Of a stretch of 64,000 nucleotides of DNA, positions 1-7,109 are shown piece by piece. Source of the stretch: JANQUM01 sp047630355. Its GTDB lineage: Bacteria > Bacteroidota > Bacteroidia > Cytophagales > Spirosomataceae. The stretch is from contig JBLHXN010000004.1 in NCBI GenBank assembly GCA_047630355.1, positions 8,438 through 72,437 of the forward strand, in the 5' to 3' direction. Under the pieces are notes generated by a model. That model was given only the letters and a program-made list of their open reading frames with translations, had not been told where the DNA came from and made no database searches. A program made the position numbers and the translations under genes. Numbering within the stretch: the first letter of the stretch is position 1; every line of letters starts with the position of its first letter.

Positions 1-133
1 AGCAATTTTATGATGATTTGTTTGAGGTCGGTTATCGATATTGACGATACAAAATTGCAACAGGGACAGCGTTTCATCGCTGCAAATTATGTTTTGAGAC
101 GTATCGAATTATGAATTGCGACTTATCAAAGAC

Positions 134-176
134 AAAAAAAGGCTATTTCCCCTTTTAGAGGAAACAGCCTTTTTTA
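134..176. terminator. Bidirectional intrinsic terminator
   Basis: A hairpin with arms AAGGCTaTTTCC and GGAAAcAGCCTT is preceded by a run of A and followed by a run of T. It can therefore stop transcription from either side. It sits downstream of the minus-strand lipoprotein gene and of whatever plus-strand gene ends at the left edge. Confidence 0.8.
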
Positions 177-220
177 ATTAACACTTTGAAGCAGTCTGAT
201 TGAACAATTACCGATGGAAG

Positions 221-625
221 TTACTCCGCCGGATTTCCTCTTCTGAAGTCCACTTCCTTTACTAAGCCAACGGCATTGATGTGTAATTCCATCACGAGTG
301 CTGTGGATGGTTGTTGAAGTTGCTCACATTGCGGGCCTTTTTCGAGGAAAAAGACAATAATCTTCTCACTTCTGCGGTCGAGGATTTGATAATCGTACCG
401 TCCGAACCCTTCTTTTATTTGCGTTTCGGAAAGACCCAGGATTTTTTCTTTCATACCACGTAATTCGTCAATCTGATTTACACGCTTTCCTTCGCAGGCA
501 TTCCTGTCAGAAATAAAAAGTTCAGAGTCGAAAGTGCCTAAGTCGGGTTTTTCTACGGTAGAGCAACCCGAGATGAACAGGACAATCAATAGACAAGGTA
601 GAGAGAAGTATTTTTTGAAATTCAT
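221..625 (-). CDS. Small lipoprotein of unknown function
   Basis: About 134 residues from the ATG whose complement lies at 623-625. An earlier in-frame ATG would add eight residues in front of the signal peptide and is less likely. The N-terminus has a lysine pair, a hydrophobic stretch and a lipobox ending LFISGC, so a lipid-anchored periplasmic or outer membrane protein is expected. The rest is polar, with two further cysteines (one in RNACEGK, one in GPQCEQ) that could form a disulphide. I recognise no family. It follows the YvlD-like membrane gene on the same strand after a gap of a few bases, so the two are probably cotranscribed, and the strong hairpin at 134-176 ends the unit. Confidence 0.7.
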   Translation of the reverse strand: MNFKKYFSLPCLLIVLFISGCSTVEKPDLGTFDSELFISDRNACEGKRVNQIDELRGMKEKILGLSETQIKEGFGRYDYQILDRRSEKIIVFFLEKGPQCEQLQQPSTALVMELHINAVGLVKEVDFRRGNPAE

Positions 626-632
626 TAAATGG

Positions 633-968
633 TCAGTCTTGAAATCCACCGATTATACTATTGGCGATGGATAAAATAAAGCTAAAAATTAAAGCGGTAA
701 AGAAACCATTTACGGCAAACCCACCGACTAAAAAATCACAAAGATAAACGATTGCAACCGTTATTACGAGATAGAACAAGCCAAGTGTCAAAACAGTTAT
801 GGGTAATGACAATACCACTAAAACTGGCTTAACAATTCCGTTGAGAATACTCATCACAAATGCTACAATAATAGCCGTAATATATGAATCAACGACAACG
901 CCGCTCAATAAACTAGGAATAAAATAAATAATTAATCCAGAAACGATAAGTCGGATAATGTAGCTCAT
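633..968 (-). CDS. YvlD / phage-holin-4-superfamily membrane protein
   Basis: A 111-residue, almost entirely hydrophobic protein with four predicted membrane segments (roughly residues 5-25, 29-50, 55-78 and 85-107). The pattern matches the PF04020 family, which includes Bacillus YvlD. A conserved-looking core, NGIVKPVLVVLSLPITVLTLG, covers residues 42-62. Members are widespread bacterial inner membrane proteins. The holin label is historical, and there are no phage genes nearby. The role here is unknown. It lies just upstream of the lipoprotein gene on the same strand. Confidence 0.8.
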   Translation of the reverse strand: MSYIIRLIVSGLIIYFIPSLLSGVVVDSYITAIIVAFVMSILNGIVKPVLVVLSLPITVLTLGLFYLVITVAIVYLCDFLVGGFAVNGFFTALIFSFILSIANSIIGGFQD

Positions 969-1017
969 TTTGATTAGGAGTTAGTTAAGAGAAAGAAATT
1001 AATTATTTAAAATTTTA

Positions 1018-1180
1018 GAGACTGTTTAAATTTCTTCTTTAAAGTTTACAGTGCTAAATTCATGACCAGTCCATCGTTGTCAAAATCCTCATTACACGCT
1101 GTGTAACTCCCGCTTTACCGCCTTGACCTGATACAAAATTTGACTTCTGCAATTCTTAAATTACATTTTTAAACAGCCTC
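1018..1180. mobile_element. Non-autonomous IS-derived element (MITE-like), 163 bp
   Basis: The ends are imperfect inverted repeats: GAGACTGTTTAAA on the left and GAGGCTGTTTAAA read inward from the right, 12 of 13 identical. Each end is flanked by TTA (1015-1017 and 1181-1183), which fits a 3-bp target duplication of the TNA type known in some IS5-family elements. The interior has no usable reading frame. I infer a MITE or the remnant of an IS with both ends preserved. It lies between the YvlD-like gene and the comM-like gene, so it does not interrupt a frame. Confidence 0.6.
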
Positions 1181-1242
1181 TTAATTTTCTATGAGTCAGT
1201 AAATTTTTATACCAACAGCAGGGTCAAAGGAACAAAACAAAA

Positions 1243-2784
1243 TTACCCCGCCCAGTTTTCACGATCCAAACTCCTGTATTGAATAGCTTCGGCTAAGTGC
1301 TCTACTCTTATCTCCTCTGTTCCGGCTAAATCTGCTATTGTTCGACTAACTTTTAGGATTCTGTCGTACGCTCTGGCGGAAAGACCAAGGCGTTCCATCG
1401 CTTTTTTTAACAGGTTTTTTCCTGCTTCATTGATTTCGCAAACATCTTTTACCATTACCGGCGACATCATAGCGTTGCAATGCACGTCGTCCATCTTATC
1501 AAAGCGTTTGGTTTGGGTTTCCCTTGCCTTTACTACTCGTTCCCTAATTTCAGCGGATGTTTCGTTCTTACGATTCGACGATATTTCGTCAAAACTTACG
1601 GGTGTTACTTCCACGTGCAAGTCGATCCTATCTAAAAGAGGTCCTGAAATTCGGTTCAGATATTTCTCAACAGCTCCAGGAGGGCAAGTACAGTCTCTGT
1701 CTGGATGATTATAATATCCGCACGGACACGGGTTCATACTTGCTATGAGCATGAAGTTTGCAGGAAACTCAACCGCCATTTTTGCCCGACTGATGCAAAC
1801 TTTCCTTTCTTCGAGTGGTTGTCGCATTACTTCCAAAACAGTGCGTTTGTATTCGGGCAATTCGTCCAGAAACAATACGCCGTTATGAGCAAGTGATATT
1901 TCGCCCGGTTGCGGGTAACTTCCACCGCCAACAAGAGCAGCATCTGAAATAGTATGGTGCGGGCTACGGAAAGGTCTTTGGGAAACCAAGTGAGATTTAG
2001 TACCTAATTTTCCCGCTACAGAATGTATTTTAGTCGTTTCGAGAGCTTCAGGTAATGTAAGCGACGGCAAAATAGAAGGCAGCCGCTTGGCAAGCATTGT
2101 TTTTCCGGCTCCAGGCGGACCAATCATGATGACGTTGTGACCGCCTGCCGCCGCAATTTCCATTGCTCGCTTGATATTCTCCTGACCTTGTACATGAGAA
2201 AAATCAGCTTCGTACTCATTTATGGTGTGATAAAAGATATCACGGGTATCAGTAACTGTTGGCGTAATTTCTTTAGTGCCTTGCAGATATTCTACGGCAT
2301 CTTGTAATGTCTCCACACCAATAACATTAAGATTATTTACTATGGATGCCTCAGTTGCATTTTCGACGGGCAGAATAAACCCTTTTAACCCTTGTGCCCG
2401 GGCTTCAATAGCAATTGGCAGCACACCTTTTATGGGGCGAAGTTTTCCGTCGAGGGCGAGTTCACCTAAAATAACATAATCGGATAATTCTTTTTGAAAC
2501 TCGGTTTTACCAGAAGAAGCAATAAGGCAGATTGCCATCGGCAAATCGTACGCTGAACCTTCTTTACGAATATCAGCGGGAGCTAAATTAACAATCGTTT
2601 TGTGTCTGCTTTGTTGATAACCTGCGTTTTTCAAAGCGGCTTCAATACGCTGCAAGCTTTCCCGAACGGCGTTATCAGGTAAACCAACGACGGATAGTCC
2701 AAGTCCCTGAATGACACTTACTTCAACTGTTATCAAGGTGGCACTCACTCCGTAAACGGCGGCTCCGAAAGTGGTTGAAAGCAT
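1243..2784 (-). CDS. comM: YifB/ComM family Mg-chelatase-like AAA+ ATPase
   Basis: 513 residues, the usual length for this family. The N-terminal half is the ChlI-like/Lon-like domain typical of YifB. The AAA+ core follows, with a Walker A GPPGAGKT near residue 222 and a Walker B VLFLDEL near residue 303. A four-cysteine cluster CPCGYYNHPDRDCTC follows, which is also conserved in the family. The C-terminus is the Mg-chelatase lid domain. In naturally transformable bacteria ComM is a hexameric helicase that promotes branch migration during integration of incoming DNA. Most bacteria that carry it are not known to be competent, so its role here is inferred only. It appears monocistronic. Confidence 0.9.
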   Translation of the reverse strand: MLSTTFGAAVYGVSATLITVEVSVIQGLGLSVVGLPDNAVRESLQRIEAALKNAGYQQSRHKTIVNLAPADIRKEGSAYDLPMAICLIASSGKTEFQKELSDYVILGELALDGKLRPIKGVLPIAIEARAQGLKGFILPVENATEASIVNNLNVIGVETLQDAVEYLQGTKEITPTVTDTRDIFYHTINEYEADFSHVQGQENIKRAMEIAAAGGHNVIMIGPPGAGKTMLAKRLPSILPSLTLPEALETTKIHSVAGKLGTKSHLVSQRPFRSPHHTISDAALVGGGSYPQPGEISLAHNGVLFLDELPEYKRTVLEVMRQPLEERKVCISRAKMAVEFPANFMLIASMNPCPCGYYNHPDRDCTCPPGAVEKYLNRISGPLLDRIDLHVEVTPVSFDEISSNRKNETSAEIRERVVKARETQTKRFDKMDDVHCNAMMSPVMVKDVCEINEAGKNLLKKAMERLGLSARAYDRILKVSRTIADLAGTEEIRVEHLAEAIQYRSLDRENWAG

Positions 2785-2958
2785 ATATTAATAAGTAAAA
2801 TGAAAGGCACAGATAATATTACTCTCGCCTTTTTGTTGAATTTAGATTTTGTTCCTCACGAATACTGAGGTTTGTTTCGGACGAATTTACGCTAAAATCC
2901 TGAAATTGAAAGTCGCTACTAAATTGCCGAAATGCTGATTTGTGTTTCATAAAATTGG

Positions 2959-4434
2959 TTAATCTCCCCAACGCCACTCTTTTCCAAGCACCAACGAAGG
3001 TTTCAACTCTTGCTTGATCAAGAAATCTTTTAGTTCGTTATCGTTAAATTGATGAACGGGCAATTCTTTTGCGTTCGCCAGAGCGTAAATCATCATAGCT
3101 GTGTACCGAACGTTGTTATTCATTTCTTCTTTATTGATAAGGTCGAAGTTATCGCAATTGGCGTGGTAGCAATTGTACGCTTTAATCGGAAATGAGCCCG
3201 AAGGCGAAATAACGGGTACTCCCTGCATCATAAAAGATTGATGATCAGAATGGAGACCCGCTCTATTACTATTTCTACTGCCGTATTTTGCGTCGGTTCC
3301 TTTGATTTTTTCGCCGATTTCGTCCACAAATAATTTCAGATCATCACGTCCGTAGGCATTAAAGCCCTGTGCATTATTTACCATATCGAGATTCATCATC
3401 AATTTCACATTTTCGAGCGAACCTGACTCTTTATATTTCTCTACTAAATGTTTTGAACCCAAAAGCCCTTGCTCCTCTCCCATGAATAATACAAACTCAA
3501 CGGTTCGTTTGGTTTTCAGGTTTAGGCTCTTAAATACCCGGGCAATATCAATTACTGAAAATGCACCGATGCCGTTATCCATGGCTCCAGTCGCCAAATC
3601 CCACGAATCAAGGTGGGCTCCAATTATGATTTTTTCGTGCTTTAGCTTTCTCGAACGACCAGCGTGCGTAGCAATCACGTTTCTTGCCCGAATGGGGCGA
3701 CTAAAGTTCTGCATATCAATAATTGCGAGGATGTTTTCTTCGTCAGCAATCCATTCACGAATAGCGATTCCCTCCTCAACAGACACGCAGACCGCCGGAA
3801 TTGGAATCAATTCTCCGGTAACTGAGGCAGTTCCGGTTAGTAACACTCCACCCTTTACGGCATTAGCAATAATGACGCCTTTGGCTCCGTACTGAATAGC
3901 TAAAGCGGTTTTTTCTGAACGGTGAAGGTTTGACTTGCCTGCATTATTGGGTAATTGGACATTGATGTTAAACAGGGCAATTTTACCCTTTATTTCTTTT
4001 TTCACCTTTTCAAAATCCGAATCTAAGCCGTCTCCGCAATCCACGATTTTGGCTTTCACGTGAGCAGATACCGGAGAATGTGCCAATGCGACCACTTCTA
4101 ACTCGTGAAAATTATCACTATTGTCAGGAACTAATGACAGAGAGACGCTACTCCTAGACCAGGCATCAACCTCAAAAGGGTCAAATTGGGTATTTTTATA
4201 CCCATAACTAATTAATAGCTTACGAGCGTATTCCTCACTTAGTTTTCCGTTAGGGCTGCCAGTAAGCCGATGCCCGATAGTACTAGTAACTTCGCCTAAT
4301 GTTTCATAGGCTCTCCCCTTTTGTTCAACATTAGCGTCTATTTCTTCGAAAACCCTAGCTAATTCATCACGTTTATAAAATGACGTGAGGCTAAAAACAA
4401 ATAGAATGGCTATTATAAATGTAGAATATTTCAT
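2959..4434 (-). CDS. M28 family zinc metallopeptidase with PA domain
   Basis: 491 residues. A signal peptide covers about the first 19 residues, so the enzyme is probably periplasmic or secreted. A protease-associated (PA) insert lies at roughly residues 140-240. The catalytic domain has the expected zinc ligands of M28 aminopeptidases/carboxypeptidases: the His and Asp of GAHLDSWD (about 274), the Asp of MDNGIGA (about 286), the Glu pair of GEEQG (about 321), the Asp of NLDM and the His of SDHQSF (about 402). All are present, so the enzyme should be active. Substrate specificity cannot be read from the sequence. The gene stands alone between the comM-like gene and the divergent TSP3 protein gene. 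Confidence 0.88.
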   Translation of the reverse strand: MKYSTFIIAILFVFSLTSFYKRDELARVFEEIDANVEQKGRAYETLGEVTSTIGHRLTGSPNGKLSEEYARKLLISYGYKNTQFDPFEVDAWSRSSVSLSLVPDNSDNFHELEVVALAHSPVSAHVKAKIVDCGDGLDSDFEKVKKEIKGKIALFNINVQLPNNAGKSNLHRSEKTALAIQYGAKGVIIANAVKGGVLLTGTASVTGELIPIPAVCVSVEEGIAIREWIADEENILAIIDMQNFSRPIRARNVIATHAGRSRKLKHEKIIIGAHLDSWDLATGAMDNGIGAFSVIDIARVFKSLNLKTKRTVEFVLFMGEEQGLLGSKHLVEKYKESGSLENVKLMMNLDMVNNAQGFNAYGRDDLKLFVDEIGEKIKGTDAKYGSRNSNRAGLHSDHQSFMMQGVPVISPSGSFPIKAYNCYHANCDNFDLINKEEMNNNVRYTAMMIYALANAKELPVHQFNDNELKDFLIKQELKPSLVLGKEWRWGD

Positions 4435-4766
4435 TTCGTATAAATAGAAAATGCATTGGTACAGAATATACTATATATAACCCTTAAGTACAGTTAAAGT
4501 TAGCACTTTATAGATGAATTTAAATAACTATTTGTGGAACATTTTCGTACTTTTGAAAGATAATTACCATTTGTGCCCAAAAACAGCAACTATTCTTTTA
4601 ATTTTGTTTTTTGATAAACTAATTTGTTACTTAATTAAGTGACTCATATCCTAATCAGTATAAATTAACCTTGTTTTGATGAGGAATAATTATTTAGTAG
4701 ACGCTGATGGGTTTGAAAATGAAAACCTACTACTTTAGAAAAGAAAACCGTATTAAACCTTTTGAA
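4435..4766. other. Divergent intergenic region, no gene seen
   Basis: About 330 bases separate the M28 peptidase from the divergent TSP3 gene. It is very A+T rich. I see a perfect 12-bp palindrome ACTTAATTAAGT at 4629-4640 and a TACTTTTG box at 4548-4555 that matches the Bacteroidota -7 consensus but has its nearest TTTG only 13 bases upstream. The promoter for the plus-strand gene may lie here, with a long leader, but I cannot fix it. Confidence 0.4.
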
Positions 4767-6491
4767 ATGAAAAACTTCTCTCTATTCGCTATTCTATTGA
4801 CATTAATGTCATTCGGGGTACAGGCTCAACAAGACTCCTGTAAAGTTTGCAAGCCATACCCTTGGGAAATAGGCATTCCAATTGGCGTCAACCAATACTT
4901 TGGTGATATGCACTGTAGCACGCCTTATGCTTCTCAAAACAGTCTAATGAGCGGTCTTTTTGTTCGCAGACATTTAAATGACTTTATTGCATTACGTCCA
5001 CAAGTTTTATTCGGGCGTTTAGCTGGAAACGATTTGGATAACCCAAATAACCGTTGGGATTATCGTCGATTGAAGTTTAAGTCTCCTCTGGTAGAGGCAG
5101 CTTTACTAGCAGAACTTTATCCCTTTAGAGAGAGGAAATATACCTGCGATGGTATTATAAAGAAAACACTAGCTCCCTACCTTTTTGGTGGAATTGGTGC
5201 TACTTACACAAATCCTGAAGTTGAAGTACAGTCAGGAGCTCGTTTCCCGCCACTTCAACGTGACTTAGATGCAGATATGAATGACCTGAAAAAGTGGGGC
5301 GTTGTCCTACCTTTCGGTCTTGGATTAAAATATAACGCTACTGAGCGTTTCGCCTTGGGCGTTGAAGCTGGGTATCGTTATTCACTTTCTGATTATCTTG
5401 ATGGCGTAAGTACCGCTGGTAATGACGGAAGACCTGATGGTTATTTCTTAGCAAATATTATGGGCTCCTACCGTTTTGGAAGTAAGGATACTGACGGTGA
5501 TGGTGTGGTTGATAACTGCGATGCTTGTATGAATGAAGCGGGTCTTCGTAAGTTTCAGGGATGTCCTGATACTGACGGCGACGGCTTAGCAGACAAAGAT
5601 GATGAGTGTCCTACTCAAGCTGGTCCAATAGCTTTGCGTGGTTGCCCGGATACAGACGGTGACGGAATTGCTGACAAAGACGATGAATGTCCTACTGTGC
5701 CAGGCTCAATAGCTTTACGTGGTTGCCCTGACTCCGATGGTGACGGTGTTGCTGATAAAGATGATAAATGCCCAGATATAGCTGGCTTGATTACTCTGAA
5801 TGGCTGTCCTGATACTGACGGTGACGGAATTGCTGATGCAGACGATAAATGTCCTTTCGAGGCAGGTACAGCGGCTACTCAGGGCTGCCCAGATGCTGAC
5901 GGCGATGGAGTTATTGACAGCGAAGATGCTTGTCCATCAGTTGCAGGTTTAATGGCACTTAGAGGCTGTCCTGATTCTGATGGTGACGGAATTGCGGACA
6001 AAGATGATAAATGTCCAGATGTAGGTGGTGCGGTCGGACCTGATGGTTGCCCTATGCCAGTTGGATGCCAATGCTCTGGTTCTATATTTGATATTCCAAC
6101 AGATGCAGTAGCAAAACCACTTACCCGTTTAGGAACAAACCCTGAATTCGGAAACTCAGTACGCTTAACGCCTAATCAGTTTTTAGCTAAAATGAAAAGA
6201 GCCTATCGTGCGAGTTCTACTAATCGCACGTTCTTAAACGAGCTGTTTATGAATATGGGTTATGCGAACGGTTTCAGTGATGTTACTGCTGACATGGTTT
6301 CTGATACATACATTCCTTACGGAACTACCGGAAACATTGGTTTCAGCAAAGCACACAAGACACAATACAGTACGCTGAACATCAGTAGAGATCAAGATCT
6401 TGCTGCGTTTAAGTTTACTTCTTTAAATGGTTGTGATATTTACTTCATGAAAGTATGTGGGAATCACTTCTACTATTGCCCAACGAATTAA
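4767..6491 (+). CDS. Outer membrane barrel protein with seven thrombospondin type 3 repeats
   Basis: I start at the ATG at 4767, which opens directly on a signal peptide (MKNFSLFAILLTLMSFGVQAQ). An in-frame ATG 60 bases upstream would bury it. About 574 residues. Residues 25 to about 240 look like an OmpA-type beta barrel, with many alternating aromatic strands. Seven 27-residue units of the pattern DtDGDGiaDkdDkCP...GCP then form a calcium-binding TSP3 stalk, each unit carrying two cysteines. In most Bacteroidota relatives this stalk leads to an OmpA-like peptidoglycan-binding domain. Here it is followed instead by about 140 residues that start with a Cys-rich CQCSGS and show no OmpA motif that I can recognise. 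A strong terminator follows directly. Confidence 0.8.
   Translation: MKNFSLFAILLTLMSFGVQAQQDSCKVCKPYPWEIGIPIGVNQYFGDMHCSTPYASQNSLMSGLFVRRHLNDFIALRPQVLFGRLAGNDLDNPNNRWDYRRLKFKSPLVEAALLAELYPFRERKYTCDGIIKKTLAPYLFGGIGATYTNPEVEVQSGARFPPLQRDLDADMNDLKKWGVVLPFGLGLKYNATERFALGVEAGYRYSLSDYLDGVSTAGNDGRPDGYFLANIMGSYRFGSKDTDGDGVVDNCDACMNEAGLRKFQGCPDTDGDGLADKDDECPTQAGPIALRGCPDTDGDGIADKDDECPTVPGSIALRGCPDSDGDGVADKDDKCPDIAGLITLNGCPDTDGDGIADADDKCPFEAGTAATQGCPDADGDGVIDSEDACPSVAGLMALRGCPDSDGDGIADKDDKCPDVGGAVGPDGCPMPVGCQCSGSIFDIPTDAVAKPLTRLGTNPEFGNSVRLTPNQFLAKMKRAYRASSTNRTFLNELFMNMGYANGFSDVTADMVSDTYIPYGTTGNIGFSKAHKTQYSTLNISRDQDLAAFKFTSLNGCDIYFMKVCGNHFYYCPTN
5487..6053 (+). repeat. Seven tandem 81-bp units encoding TSP3 repeats
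   Basis: The units are in frame and exactly 81 bases apart. Each encodes 27 residues beginning D(T/S/A)DGDG and ending GCP. The first unit is the most divergent (DNCDAC in place of DKDDEC). The third and second units are nearly identical in protein and differ mainly at synonymous positions, so the array is old rather than freshly amplified. Confidence 0.9.
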
Positions 6492-6513
6492 TTCGTAGGA
6501 GTTAACAATTATT

Positions 6514-6551
6514 AAAAATTCCTGAACCGATTACTCGGTTCAGGAATTTTT
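6514..6551 (+). terminator. Intrinsic terminator after the TSP3 gene
   Basis: A perfect 16-bp stem, AAAAATTCCTGAACCG with its complement, surrounds a six-base loop, and the right arm ends in five T. It begins 22 bases after the stop codon. Confidence 0.9.
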
Positions 6552-6674
6552 AATTTAAGCTAATTTATAAAGAACTACCGTTAAATAAGTTATCAGGAAT
6601 CAGGCTTAAACCCATTCAGAATTTTACATACATTTAAGCTTTATCAACATTTATAAACATTTATAAACTGACGT

Positions 6675-7103
6675 ATGAAAAAATTACTTCTACTTGGCGT
6701 TTTGTTCTTTAGTTCTTTTGAATCTTTCTCTCAAATTAGCGTAGCATATTATCAGTCTTCAAGTGCCAAGACAGCAGTTGCTTATAATTTCTCAGACAGG
6801 CTTTGGACAGAAGTGCGGGTTTACGGAAATGCGTTCACTAATAATTTTACACCAGAGGCAGCTCTGCTCTATAATATTATTCAGAAAGAAAACCACAGCG
6901 TTTATATCGGAGCGGGAGGAAATTTGAATGGCTACCAAGGGTTTATAGTACCTATGGGCGTTCAAATAAGACCTTTGAGTGATTTTAGGAATCTATCTCT
7001 ACACATAGAATTCCAACCAATGTATGACTTCAATACATATTATATATTGCAATCATCTTTCGGGTTCAGGTACCATTTTAAAACGGTAAAGCAGAAGATT
7101 TAA
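6675..7103 (+). CDS. Small secreted barrel-like protein, unknown function
   Basis: 142 residues. A clear signal peptide (MKKLLLLGVLFFSSFESFSQ) is cleaved before ISVAYYQ. The mature part alternates short strands rich in Tyr, Phe and Gly (for example VYIGAGGNLNGYQGF) and ends in FGFRYHFK, the sort of aromatic end found in small outer membrane beta barrels. I do not recognise a family. It stands alone between a terminator and the convergent E1 gene, only a few bases from the latter's stop. It is probably expressed from its own promoter in the A+T-rich region 6552-6674. Confidence 0.65.
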   Translation: MKKLLLLGVLFFSSFESFSQISVAYYQSSSAKTAVAYNFSDRLWTEVRVYGNAFTNNFTPEAALLYNIIQKENHSVYIGAGGNLNGYQGFIVPMGVQIRPLSDFRNLSLHIEFQPMYDFNTYYILQSSFGFRYHFKTVKQKI

Positions 7104-7109
7104 AGCTCT

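Noticed and set aside
1..114. Possible 3' end of a gene at the left edge
   Set aside because: Two plus-strand frames (ending at 44 and 114) and a minus-strand frame are all open for a short distance. None shows recognisable residues, so no call is supported.
633..968. Phage holin indicating a prophage
   Set aside because: The holin-4 name is a family label for YvlD-like membrane proteins; no phage structural, lysis or integrase gene is nearby.
5487..6053. CRISPR or other spaced repeat array
   Set aside because: The regular 81-base period is contiguous and encodes TSP3 protein repeats in frame. No other regular repeats with unique spacers were seen in the window.
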